A stretch of DNA of 64,000 bases from Amycolatopsis mediterranei (GTDB lineage Bacteria > Actinomycetota > Actinomycetes > Mycobacteriales > Pseudonocardiaceae). The translations under genes were made by a program, and so were the position numbers. The stretch lies in contig NZ_CP100416.1 in NCBI RefSeq assembly GCF_026017845.1, positions 606,895 through 670,894 on the forward strand, in the 5' to 3' direction. The notes under the pieces were generated by a model that saw only the letters and a list, made by a program, of their open reading frames with translations, was not told the origin of the DNA and did not search any database. Below, in pieces: positions 1-6,941 of this stretch (its first letter is position 1; each line of letters begins with the position of its first letter).

Positions 1-1
1 G

Positions 2-475
2 CTCGGCGTGCTGGAGCAGCAGCGCGGCCAGCTGGTCACCATGCTGCAGGCGCTGGACAACCTCTCCGGCGTCGCCACCGACACGGTGAACAAGTCGCAG
101 AAGGACCTCGTCGCCGACCTGAAGGCGCTGACGCCGACGCTGCAGAAGCTCGGCGAGGCGGGCAACGACCTGCCGAAGGCGCTGGAGATCCTGCTGACTT
201 TCCCGTTCAGCGACCAGGCCGTCAACGGCGTCAAGGGCGACTACTTCAACCTGTTCGCGAAGGTGGACCTGAACCTGAAGACCGTCGTGGAGAACCTGGG
301 CAACAGCCGGCAGAACGCCCTGTCCGGGCAGCTGCCGCTGGCCGGCCTGACCGGCGGGGTGCAGGGCACGCCGGCCAACCAGCCGCCACCGCTGCCGATC
401 CCCGGCACCGGGCAGCAGCAGTCGAAGCCGGGCCTGGGCAACCTCTTCGGGCTCCTGCCGGGAGGTGCGGGCTGA
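2..475 (+). CDS. Mce-family protein, C-terminal part (MceE-like), cut by the window edge
   Basis: The frame is open from the first base, so only the last ~157 residues are present. They contain the helical segment typical of the region after the MCE domain and a Gly/Pro/Gln-rich tail ending LPGGAG. Mce proteins are exported, lipid-binding subunits of an ABC-type lipid or steroid importer in actinobacteria. The stop overlaps the next start by one base (TGATG), which implies translational coupling. The position just before an MceF-like gene suggests the MceE slot, but the diagnostic N-terminus (signal or lipobox) is outside the window, so the exact paralog is inferred from order only. Confidence 0.7.
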   Translation, partial: LGVLEQQRGQLVTMLQALDNLSGVATDTVNKSQKDLVADLKALTPTLQKLGEAGNDLPKALEILLTFPFSDQAVNGVKGDYFNLFAKVDLNLKTVVENLGNSRQNALSGQLPLAGLTGGVQGTPANQPPPLPIPGTGQQQSKPGLGNLFGLLPGGAG

Positions 476-1740
476 TGCTGATCCGCCGGACGAAGATCCA
501 GCTGATCGCCTTCGTGGTGATCTCGGTCGTCGCGATCGTGTACGCGCTGATCCGGTTCGCCGGGCTCGGCAGCGTGTTCGGCAACGACGGCTACACGGTG
601 AAGTTGCAGCTCAACGAATCGGGCGGCATCTTCACCAACGCCGAGGTGACCTACCGCGGCTACAACATCGGCCGTGTCGGCGAAATGCGGCTCACCGCGA
701 CCGGGCTCGAGGCCGACCTCAACATCGACCCCTCGGCGCCGAAGGTACCCGCGGACCTCGATGCCGTCGTCGCCAACCGGTCGGCGGTCGGCGAGCAGTA
801 CGTCGACCTCAAGCCGAAGGCCGACCAGGGCCCCTACCTGGCGGCCGGCTCGGTGATCCCGGCGACCAAGACGACCACGCCGGTCAGCACCGACCGGCTG
901 ATCGGCGACCTCGACTCGCTCGCCGCGTCGGTCCCGGTCGACTCGCTGCGCACGGTCGTCGACGAGTCCTACGACGCCTTCCGCGGCACCGGCGGCGACC
1001 TGCAGAAGCTGCTGGACACCGCGCGCAGCTTCACCACGACGGCGCAGCAGTACCTGCCGCAGACGATCCAGCTGCTGGACGCCGGCGGCCAGGTGCTGGA
1101 CACGCAGAACGCCGAGGCGGCGAACTTCGCCTCGTTCAGCAAGAGCCTCAACGAGCTCACCGGCACGCTGAAGAACTCCGACGGCGACCTGCGCAAGCTC
1201 ATCGGGATCACCCCGCAGGTGGCGTCGCAGATCAGCCAGGTGCTGGCCGAATCCGGCCCGGGCCTGGGTGCGCTGACGGCGAACCTGCTCACCACGGCCA
1301 ACCTGACCGTGACCCGCCTCGACGGGATCGAGCAGGGCCTGGTCACCTACCCGGCGCTGGCCGGCGCGGCGAGCAGCGTGGCGCCCGGCGACGGCACCGC
1401 GCACCTCGGCCTGGTGCTCAACCTGTTCAACCCGCCGGCCTGCACGAAGGGGTACCTGCCGTACTCGAAGTACCGCACCGGCAACGACCTCTCGGCGAAG
1501 CCGGCGAAGGAAGACGCGTACTGTGCCGAACCGAAGGGCAGCCCGATCAACGTCCGCGGGGCGCAGAACGCGCCCTACGGCGGGGTGCCGGTCGCGCCGT
1601 CGGACAGCGACGTCTCGGCCAACGCGAACCGGCCGGCGCAGGAGCTGGCCGAGGAGCGGGACACCCGGGGGGTGCCGGGCATCGTCGGCAGCCCCGGCGT
1701 CAGCCTGACCAGCCTGGGCTCGCTGCTCGGCCTGACCTGA
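475..1740 (+). CDS. MceF-like MCE-domain protein of a lipid/steroid uptake system
   Basis: 421 aa. Residues ~8-27 form one hydrophobic membrane anchor or signal segment after a short basic N-terminus (MLIRRTKIQ). The MCE domain follows (about residues 38-115, with VKLQLNESGGIFTNAEVTYRG and VGEQYVDLKP), then a long helical region (about 145-300) and a low-complexity tail. As the last mce-type gene before the Mce-associated membrane proteins it fits MceF. In this family six MceA-F subunits with YrbE permeases and an Mkl-type ATPase import lipids or sterols. The start shares one base with the upstream stop. Nothing links it to rifamycin; it looks like chromosomal flank. Confidence 0.85.
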   Translation: MLIRRTKIQLIAFVVISVVAIVYALIRFAGLGSVFGNDGYTVKLQLNESGGIFTNAEVTYRGYNIGRVGEMRLTATGLEADLNIDPSAPKVPADLDAVVANRSAVGEQYVDLKPKADQGPYLAAGSVIPATKTTTPVSTDRLIGDLDSLAASVPVDSLRTVVDESYDAFRGTGGDLQKLLDTARSFTTTAQQYLPQTIQLLDAGGQVLDTQNAEAANFASFSKSLNELTGTLKNSDGDLRKLIGITPQVASQISQVLAESGPGLGALTANLLTTANLTVTRLDGIEQGLVTYPALAGAASSVAPGDGTAHLGLVLNLFNPPACTKGYLPYSKYRTGNDLSAKPAKEDAYCAEPKGSPINVRGAQNAPYGGVPVAPSDSDVSANANRPAQELAEERDTRGVPGIVGSPGVSLTSLGSLLGLT

Positions 1741-1777
1741 CGCGGATTTTGACGACCGTTACCTACCCTGGAGTGTC

Positions 1778-2353
1778 ATGAGCACGGACGAGCCGGCCGC
1801 CACGTCGGTAGCGGAAGAGTCTTCCGCGGCGCCGCCGAAGGACGCCTCGCGGACCCTGGTGCTCGGCGCCGCGGCACTGGCACTGGCCGCCCTCATCGCG
1901 GCGGCGATCTTCGGCGTCCAGTGGTGGATGGCCGCGAACGACGACAACGCCGGCCTGGCGGCGTCGCGCGAGGCCGTGGTGAAGGCGGGCACCAACGCGC
2001 TGAAGGCCTACACCGAGGTCGACTACACCGATCTCGACGGCTTCTTCACCCGGCAGAAGGCCGTGTCGGACGAGAAGATGTCGCAGCAGATCGACCAGTC
2101 GGCGCCGACGTTCCGCAAGGCCCTCGCCGACGCCAAGACGAAGGTCACCACGGACGTCCAGGACGTCGCCGTCGAGGAGCTGGACGACCACGAAGGCAAG
2201 GCCAGCTTCCTCGCCGCCATCGCCACCACCGTCACCCAGGGGGACAAGAGCAGCGCGAAGCCGTTGCGCCTCGAAGTCTCGATGAGCAAGGTGGGCGAGG
2301 ATTGGAAGCTGTCCGGCATCGACAGCGTCCCGCTCGTCGCGGCCGGCCAGTAG
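1778..2353 (+). CDS. Mce-associated membrane protein (first of two)
   Basis: 191 aa. A short acidic, Ala/Ser-rich cytoplasmic N-terminus is followed by one transmembrane helix at about residues 26-48 and an extracytoplasmic domain of ~140 residues with the VDYTDLDGFFTRQ block seen in Mce-associated proteins (Mam). A GGAG-like ribosome site lies 6-8 bases before the ATG. It follows the MceF-like gene by 37 bp with no terminator, so it is probably in the same operon. The family is thought to stabilise or assist the Mce transporter; no enzymatic motif is visible. Confidence 0.8.
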   Translation: MSTDEPAATSVAEESSAAPPKDASRTLVLGAAALALAALIAAAIFGVQWWMAANDDNAGLAASREAVVKAGTNALKAYTEVDYTDLDGFFTRQKAVSDEKMSQQIDQSAPTFRKALADAKTKVTTDVQDVAVEELDDHEGKASFLAAIATTVTQGDKSSAKPLRLEVSMSKVGEDWKLSGIDSVPLVAAGQ

Positions 2354-2375
2354 CGTCACCCAGAAGGAGCCCGTA

Positions 2376-3413
2376 GTGCCCCCCTCCCGCCGCCAGCCGC
2401 CGCGCAGCACCCCGTCGCCGTCGCGGCGTCCCCGCGTGGCCGGGCTGCGCAAGCCCCCGACGGACGAGACCGCCGCCGAGCGGACCGGTCAGCTGCCCGC
2501 CGTGCCGCCCGCGAAGCCGCGTCCGCGGCCGGCGCCGCGTCCGGCGCCCCGGCCGGCCGCCAAGCCCGCCGAGCCGGTGGAGTCCACCAGCGGGCAGCTC
2601 GACGACCTGGCGCCGGCCGAGGACACGCAGGTGTTCGCGGCGGTCGGCACCGAGGTCGAAGAGGAGCCGCGGGTCGACGCGCTCACGGGGGAGCCATCGG
2701 CCGACGAGGAGGAGGCCCCGGCGCGGCCGGCGCCGCGGCGGAAGAAGCGGGACACCGGGATCGCGAAGCCGACCGAGGAATCCGAGGTTCCGGTCTCGGC
2801 TGCCGATCCGGAGCCGGAGAAGCGCGCGGGCGCGAAGGTGCCGAAGACGTACCTCGTGGCGGGTGCGCTGGTGCTGGTCGCGCTGATCCTGGGCGGGCTG
2901 GCGTTCTGGTTCAAGTCCGAAGAGGTCAAGGTCTCCTCGGCTACGAGCAACACGGCGCTGCTGGACGTCGCGAAGACCGCGCAGGTCAAGGACGCGGTGT
3001 CGAAGGCGGCCGAGGCGCTGTTCTCCTACGACTTCAACAACATCAAGAAGACCGAGGACGCGGCGAACGACCTGCTCGCCAACGACGACGTCAAGAACAA
3101 GTACAACTCGCTGATGGGCGAGGTGAAGCGGCTCGCGCCGGCCCAGAAGATGATCGTGACGTGCAAGGTGACGCGCGCGGCGGTGATCATGCTGAACGGC
3201 GACCTGGCGAAGGTGATGGTCTTCGTCGACCAGACCTCGACCCGCACCGACACGAAGAAGACGACGGCGGGCACGGCCCAGCTCCACCTGAACGCCCAGC
3301 TCCAGGGCGACAAGTGGAAGATCACCGACATGGACACCTACAACGCCCCGAAGGTGCCGGCGGCGTCGCAGGCACCCGCGTCGGCGCCGGCTTCCCCGAC
3401 GCCGTCGAAGTAG
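2376..3413 (+). CDS. Mce-associated membrane protein with long Pro-rich cytoplasmic domain
   Basis: 345 aa. About 155 residues of Pro/Ala/Arg/Glu-rich, probably disordered cytoplasmic sequence precede a single transmembrane helix (about residues 160-180). A Mam-type extracytoplasmic domain follows (about 185-320), then an Ala/Pro/Ser tail. GTG start; AGAAGGAG lies at a suitable distance upstream (2362-2369). It is the last gene of the mce run and ends at a strong hairpin. The extracytoplasmic half resembles the upstream paralog, while the N-terminal extension is unique to this copy. Confidence 0.75.
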   Translation: MPPSRRQPPRSTPSPSRRPRVAGLRKPPTDETAAERTGQLPAVPPAKPRPRPAPRPAPRPAAKPAEPVESTSGQLDDLAPAEDTQVFAAVGTEVEEEPRVDALTGEPSADEEEAPARPAPRRKKRDTGIAKPTEESEVPVSAADPEPEKRAGAKVPKTYLVAGALVLVALILGGLAFWFKSEEVKVSSATSNTALLDVAKTAQVKDAVSKAAEALFSYDFNNIKKTEDAANDLLANDDVKNKYNSLMGEVKRLAPAQKMIVTCKVTRAAVIMLNGDLAKVMVFVDQTSTRTDTKKTTAGTAQLHLNAQLQGDKWKITDMDTYNAPKVPAASQAPASAPASPTPSK

Positions 3414-3444
3414 CTGCGCCAGGGCTGGTTCAGCCCTGGCGCAG
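3414..3444. terminator. Perfect 14-bp hairpin between convergent genes (bidirectional terminator)
   Basis: CTGCGCCAGGGCTG (3414-3427), a 3-base loop, and its exact complement (3431-3444). It starts directly after the stop of the mce-associated gene on the + strand and overlaps the last codons of the minus-strand gene ending at 3430. No long T-run follows on either side, so its strength as an intrinsic terminator is inferred from position and symmetry. Confidence 0.7.
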
Positions 3445-4674
3445 GGTGAACCGGGCCTTGCGGGCCCGCTTGGCGATCTTGCGGTCCGGGTGCTCCTGAG
3501 CGATCACGTCCAGCAGGCGAAGCCGGGCCGGATGGTCCGCCGCGGCGATCACACCGACGATGGAGCTCGGGTCCCCCAGCGCGGCCAATTCGTCGAACAG
3601 CACCCCGAGCTCGTCCATCGCCGCGAGGTGATCGGTCATGCTCAGGCACAACTCCTCGGAAGTCAGCGATTCGGCCGTCGTCTCGCTGCGTTCGGCCAGC
3701 CAGGCCGCCATGACCGCGCCCGCGATGCCGCCTTCTTCGCGGACGGTGCGCGCATCGGCGACGCCGGCATCACCGGCCGCGCCGAGCGTCAGCAACGCGA
3801 ACAGCCGCTGCGCCGGGCCCTCCGCCTCCCGGAGGAAATCGACGGCTTCCGCGGCGGCGTCCGCCGGGGACCGGTGGGCCACCCACGCGGCCACTTCGGC
3901 TTCGGCGATTTCCGGCGGCGCGTCAGCCACGTGCGCACAGAGGGTTTCGAGCGGAGCCGTGGCCAGTTCCCCGACGACCGGCGCGTCGGCGCCCTCGTCG
4001 CGGAGCATCCGGTTCAGTGCCCACAGAGCGAGCGGGGTCAAGCTCACGAGGGTCGGATCGGGTTCGGGACGGCCGGTGAGTTCGGCGATCTTGGCGAGCT
4101 CTACCGCGTCGGCCTCGGTCCGCTCGATCGCGCCGAGGCGGTCCAGTACCGCCAGGGTCGCCCGGAGGGCGTAGCGCCACTGTGAATCCTCGCGGAGTTC
4201 GAGCCCCGCCACCAAGGACGGCATCTGGTCGGCCAGTCCGTACAGCAGCTCCAGCGGCATCGGCGTGCCGCCCGCGGAATACAGCGTCATCTGCAGACCG
4301 CCGAGGAAGTCCGGGAACAGCATCCCGAACTCGAACGGCACCTCATCGTCCTCGGTGGCGATACCGTAGCCCGCATCGCCGAGCGTTTCGAACGCGCGGG
4401 CCCACAGTTCCACCGGCCGCGTGAGCAGTTTCGCGTTCTTCTTGACCGGCACGTGCGTGCCCTTCAGGACGCGCACGAGCCCGCACGCTTCAGCCCAGCG
4501 TGGGAGCAGCGTAAGCCCCGGTTTTGCGGTGCCGTCCAGTTCCGCGACGTACCGCCGCAGGTCGGCCAGCGCCGCGCTGCGCTCGGCAGCGGCCTGCGCC
4601 TCGGCCGGAGACGGCAGGCGCACCGGGGGCAACGCGGGAAGAGCATCGACGTCGAGTTCGCACTCCTGGCACAT
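3430..4674 (-). CDS. Hypothetical protein, 414 aa, function not recognised
   Basis: Starts at ATG 4674 (minus) with MCQEC, a single CxxC near the N-terminus that could bind metal, but no second CxxC pair is nearby. The body is soluble and largely helical, without signal peptide or membrane segment. A VPVKKNAKLL stretch at about residues 77-86 and an Ala/Leu/Glu-rich second half give the look of a helical-repeat protein; the basic C-terminal helix includes KIAKRARKARF. Third-position GC is high throughout, supporting a real gene. It is transcribed away from rifS and converges on the mce operon, so it is probably not part of rifamycin biosynthesis. I cannot assign a family. Confidence 0.7.
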   Translation of the reverse strand: MCQECELDVDALPALPPVRLPSPAEAQAAAERSAALADLRRYVAELDGTAKPGLTLLPRWAEACGLVRVLKGTHVPVKKNAKLLTRPVELWARAFETLGDAGYGIATEDDEVPFEFGMLFPDFLGGLQMTLYSAGGTPMPLELLYGLADQMPSLVAGLELREDSQWRYALRATLAVLDRLGAIERTEADAVELAKIAELTGRPEPDPTLVSLTPLALWALNRMLRDEGADAPVVGELATAPLETLCAHVADAPPEIAEAEVAAWVAHRSPADAAAEAVDFLREAEGPAQRLFALLTLGAAGDAGVADARTVREEGGIAGAVMAAWLAERSETTAESLTSEELCLSMTDHLAAMDELGVLFDELAALGDPSSIVGVIAAADHPARLRLLDVIAQEHPDRKIAKRARKARFTLRQG

Positions 4675-4748
4675 GCGGGCCAGTCTGGCAGGTCGAACTA
4701 CCCACGTTGGTAATGGCTCCCACCGGCGGCGTGGGCGAGTCTCGATAC
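4675..4748. promoter_or_regulatory. Divergent intergenic region upstream of rifS with a TACC-N6-GGTA palindrome
   Basis: 74 bp between the start of the minus-strand hypothetical gene and the chosen rifS start. It holds an inverted repeat TACC (4699-4702) N6 GGTA (4709-4712). The same bases also read CTACC-N8-TAATG (4698-4715), a partial match to the CTACC-N8-GGATG boxes seen elsewhere in this window. No convincing -35/-10 pair is visible. If rifS instead starts at ATG 4713 this element would overlap its start codon. Confidence 0.35.
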
Positions 4749-5741
4749 GTGAAGACGTTGCGGCAGCTCGAGGTGGCCCTGATCGGTGCGGGGCTCATCG
4801 CCCGGCTGCACCTGGAAGCGTGGCTCGGCGCCGGCGCCGCCGTGCGGGTGTACTCCGACGACGGCCGGAGCCGCGAGCTGGCGGCGGAGTTCGGCGCGAA
4901 GGCCGCCGGGTCCCTGGAAGAGGCGCTCGACGGCGCCGACGCCGTCGACATCTGCACGCCGACCGCGAGCCACCACGAGATCGCCCTGACCGCCATCGCC
5001 GCCGGTGTCGGCGTCGTGTGCGAGAAGCCGCTGGCGGCCAGCGCCGAAGAGGCCGAAGAGATCGTCACCGCCGCCGAACGGGCCGGGGTGCGGCTCTACG
5101 CCGCCCACGACGTGCGGTTCGCGGCGCCCTACGCGCGATTGCACGAGCTCGTTGCGAGCGGGCGGCTCGGGGAGGGTGCCCTCGGCCGGTTCTCCTTCTC
5201 CGCCTACCACCCGCGGCCCTGGACCGGGCACGCCTCCGCGCGGTCGGGCGGCATCCTCACCGACCAGCTGCTGCACGGCGCCGACCTCGCCCACTGGGTC
5301 TTCGGGGACGTCGTCCGCGTGCACGCCTGCTACCAGGGCGACATCGCCACCCCGGCGCCCGAAGGGGCCGTCGCGACCGGGACCGCCGTGCTCACCCACG
5401 CGAGCGGCGCCATCAGCCAGGTGGTGAGCCGGTGGACGGCCACGCCGCGGCCGCCGGTGCGGGTGGCCTTCCACGTCTCGGGTACCGGCGGGTCCGTCAG
5501 CTACGACTCCGAGTGGCCGCAGGAGGTCCGGGTCGTCGACGGCGGCGCCGGGAACTTCGCTTACGGCGGGCCGTCGGTGTTCGACACCGAAATGCGGGAG
5601 TTCGCCACGGCTTTCGCGGGTGGACCCGAGCCGAGGATCGGCGCGAAGGACGCGCTGGCCGCCGTGCGGATCATCCACGCCGCCGCCGAGTCCGCGTGGA
5701 CCGGGCGGGCCGTCGAACTGCCGGTGAGGGGAGCAGCGTGA
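4749..5741 (+). CDS. rifS: RifS, Gfo/Idh/MocA-type NAD(P)-dependent oxidoreductase
   Basis: 330 aa from GTG 4749; an in-frame ATG at 4713 would add 12 residues, and neither has a clear ribosome site. I prefer 4749 because the Rossmann strand then begins at residue ~8 as is usual. The N-terminal Rossmann fold has GAGLIA (13-18). The family's EKP motif is at residues 92-94 and the catalytic DxxxH (Asp172, His176) lies in TDQLLHGADLAHW. All hallmarks of an active Gfo/Idh dehydrogenase are therefore present. It overlaps rifT by 4 bases (GTGA), so the two are translationally coupled. The gene is a recognised member of the rif cluster, where it is usually called an oxidoreductase of unproven step; a sugar-like or aminoshikimate intermediate is plausible but not shown. 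Confidence 0.85.
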   Translation: MKTLRQLEVALIGAGLIARLHLEAWLGAGAAVRVYSDDGRSRELAAEFGAKAAGSLEEALDGADAVDICTPTASHHEIALTAIAAGVGVVCEKPLAASAEEAEEIVTAAERAGVRLYAAHDVRFAAPYARLHELVASGRLGEGALGRFSFSAYHPRPWTGHASARSGGILTDQLLHGADLAHWVFGDVVRVHACYQGDIATPAPEGAVATGTAVLTHASGAISQVVSRWTATPRPPVRVAFHVSGTGGSVSYDSEWPQEVRVVDGGAGNFAYGGPSVFDTEMREFATAFAGGPEPRIGAKDALAAVRIIHAAAESAWTGRAVELPVRGAA

Positions 5742-6505
5742 AGGTCGCCATCCTGTCGTCCACGCCCCAGGCCTACGCCGGGGCGCTGCGCGGCCTGCCG
5801 GACGTCGAAGTCGTGGCCGCGGCGAGCTGGGACGCGTTCGAGCCCGTCCGGCAAGCGGCCGAGGCCGGCGCGCGCGTGCTGTGCGAATACCCGCCCGCGG
5901 CCAAGGAAACCGACCTGAAAGCGATGATCGACGCCGCGGGCGACCGGCTCACGTTCGCGTCCCCGGCCTGCCACGGCGAGGCGTTCGCCGTGGTGCGCAA
6001 GGGAATCGCCGACGGTGGCATCGGTGAGCTCACGACCGTCCTCGGCTCGGTGGCCACGAGCGTGGACGGGGTGCTGGGTGCCGCCGCGCCGTACCTGCTC
6101 GACCTGGCGGACGCCGTTCTCGGTGGTGAGCCCGCGCAGCAGGTGTACGCCCAGACCAACATCGTCCTCAGTGGACGGATCGGGGAAAGCGCGGCGGTGC
6201 TGACCGTGCGGTACCGGAGCGGGCAGGTCGCGTCGTTCGACTGCCGCCGCCACGGTTCCGCGACGGGACTGCCGGCCGTCACCTTCATCGGGGACCAGGG
6301 GAGCGTCCAGTACGACGCCGGTCCGCAGCTGCTCGGCGGCGAGCGGCCCGAACTGGGTGGCGAAGACCTGGAGGCGTTGATGCTCAAGGACTTCCTGGGT
6401 GCCGGGGACGGGCCCGGACCGGACGGTCAGGCCGCTCTGCGGACGTTCCGGATCATCCAAGCGGCCTACGAATCGGCGCACACGGGGCAGCCCGTCGACC
6501 TGTAA
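5738..6505 (+). CDS. rifT: RifT, degenerate Gfo/Idh-type dehydrogenase homolog
   Basis: 255 aa, GTG start within the rifS stop and a GAGGGGAG ribosome site at 5725-5732. The layout mimics RifS, but key residues are missing. The N-terminal strand MKVAILSST lacks GxGxxA; the EKP site reads EYP (about residues 50-52); and the stretch matching the DxxxH region (YLLDLADAVLGG) has no His. It is also 75 residues shorter than RifS. In rif literature RifT is called an NADH-dependent dehydrogenase; from sequence I would not expect independent nucleotide binding. A partner subunit or regulator of RifS is a reasonable inference given the coupling. A strong terminator follows directly. Confidence 0.8.
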   Translation: MKVAILSSTPQAYAGALRGLPDVEVVAAASWDAFEPVRQAAEAGARVLCEYPPAAKETDLKAMIDAAGDRLTFASPACHGEAFAVVRKGIADGGIGELTTVLGSVATSVDGVLGAAAPYLLDLADAVLGGEPAQQVYAQTNIVLSGRIGESAAVLTVRYRSGQVASFDCRRHGSATGLPAVTFIGDQGSVQYDAGPQLLGGERPELGGEDLEALMLKDFLGAGDGPGPDGQAALRTFRIIQAAYESAHTGQPVDL

Positions 6506-6520
6506 CGCGGCTTCATCTCT

Positions 6521-6560
6521 AAGGGTCTTTCTCCTGTGCCACAGGAGAAAGACCCTTTTT
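6521..6560 (+). terminator. Intrinsic terminator after rifT
   Basis: Near-perfect inverted repeat: AAGGGTCTTTCTCCTGTG (6521-6538) pairs with 6540-6557, leaving at least 16 base pairs and a tight loop, followed by a T-run (6556-6560). It lies 16 bp after the rifT stop. Only the + strand side has the T-run, so it should end the rifST transcript and insulate the PKS operon. Confidence 0.9.
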
Positions 6561-6589
6561 CGCGGTGCCTTCAGCGGCTGCGCGGGGCT

Positions 6590-6633
6590 CTACCAGAGTG
6601 AGGGATGTCGCCTTGCGGTGGCTCGCCTAGCCT
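6590..6633 (+). promoter_or_regulatory. Promoter of the PKS operon with a RifZ-type box (CTACC-N8-GGATG)
   Basis: CTACC at 6590-6594, eight bases, GGATG at 6603-6607. Twenty bases further is TAGCCT (6628-6633), a good actinobacterial -10. The GGATG half falls where the -35 would be, as expected for an activator contacting RNA polymerase. I recall CTACC-N8-GGATG as the reported signature bound by RifZ, the LuxR-family activator of the rif cluster (not in this window). An identical box precedes rifK (62635). A start point near 6640 would give a leader of about 54 nt. Confidence 0.8.
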
Positions 6634-6693
6634 GAATCGAGAATGCAAGACCGTTCTGTGCTGGGAGATCCCCCGAAACAGGTGGAGGCCGCG

Positions 6694-6909
6694 ATGAGTG
6701 TTACGCAGGTGAAAATCGCGTTGAGCGGTGGACCGGCCGAACTGGCGCCGGCGCACCGCAGCGTCGACTCCGGCGCGCTGGAGAACACGCTCAAGATCCG
6801 CCACGGGGCCGGTTACGAGCATTTCGTGCACGGCGGCGAATTCCAGGCCGTCGACGGCTGCGACATCGCGGTCTTCCGGTGGTCGCACCGCACGAAGATC
6901 GCCGAATAA
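6694..6909 (+). CDS. Small DUF5988-like protein, 71 aa
   Basis: ATG 6694 has a good ribosome site (GTGGAGG, 6682-6688). The sequence has the signature I associate with DUF5988: an early ALSGGP (residues 9-14), GYEHF in the middle (about 42-46) and a C-terminal WSHRTKIAE. Such proteins of ~70 aa are scattered through actinobacterial natural-product clusters and have no established biochemical role. There is no signal peptide or membrane helix. It is the first gene after the cluster promoter and lies 32 bp before the P450, so it should be made with the assembly line. Third-position GC is high, supporting translation. The family assignment is from memory of the motif pattern. Confidence 0.75.
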   Translation: MSVTQVKIALSGGPAELAPAHRSVDSGALENTLKIRHGAGYEHFVHGGEFQAVDGCDIAVFRWSHRTKIAE

Positions 6910-6941
6910 GAATTTCCGGATCTCCCACGGGAAAGGTTTCC

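Noticed and set aside
1749..1768. TTGACG followed by TACCCT before the first Mce-associated gene, considered as a promoter.
   Set aside because: Only about 9 bases separate the two elements and the gap between genes is 37 bp; co-transcription with mceF is simpler.
1..3413. Mce genes as part of the rifamycin cluster (for example export or precursor uptake).
   Set aside because: A hairpin and an opposed unrelated gene separate them from rifS; no shared regulatory box or functional link is visible.
6613..6633. TTGCGG (6613-6618) as a -35 for the TAGCCT -10 of the PKS operon promoter.
   Set aside because: Spacing is only 9 bases; the conserved GGATG half-box sits at the proper -35 distance instead.
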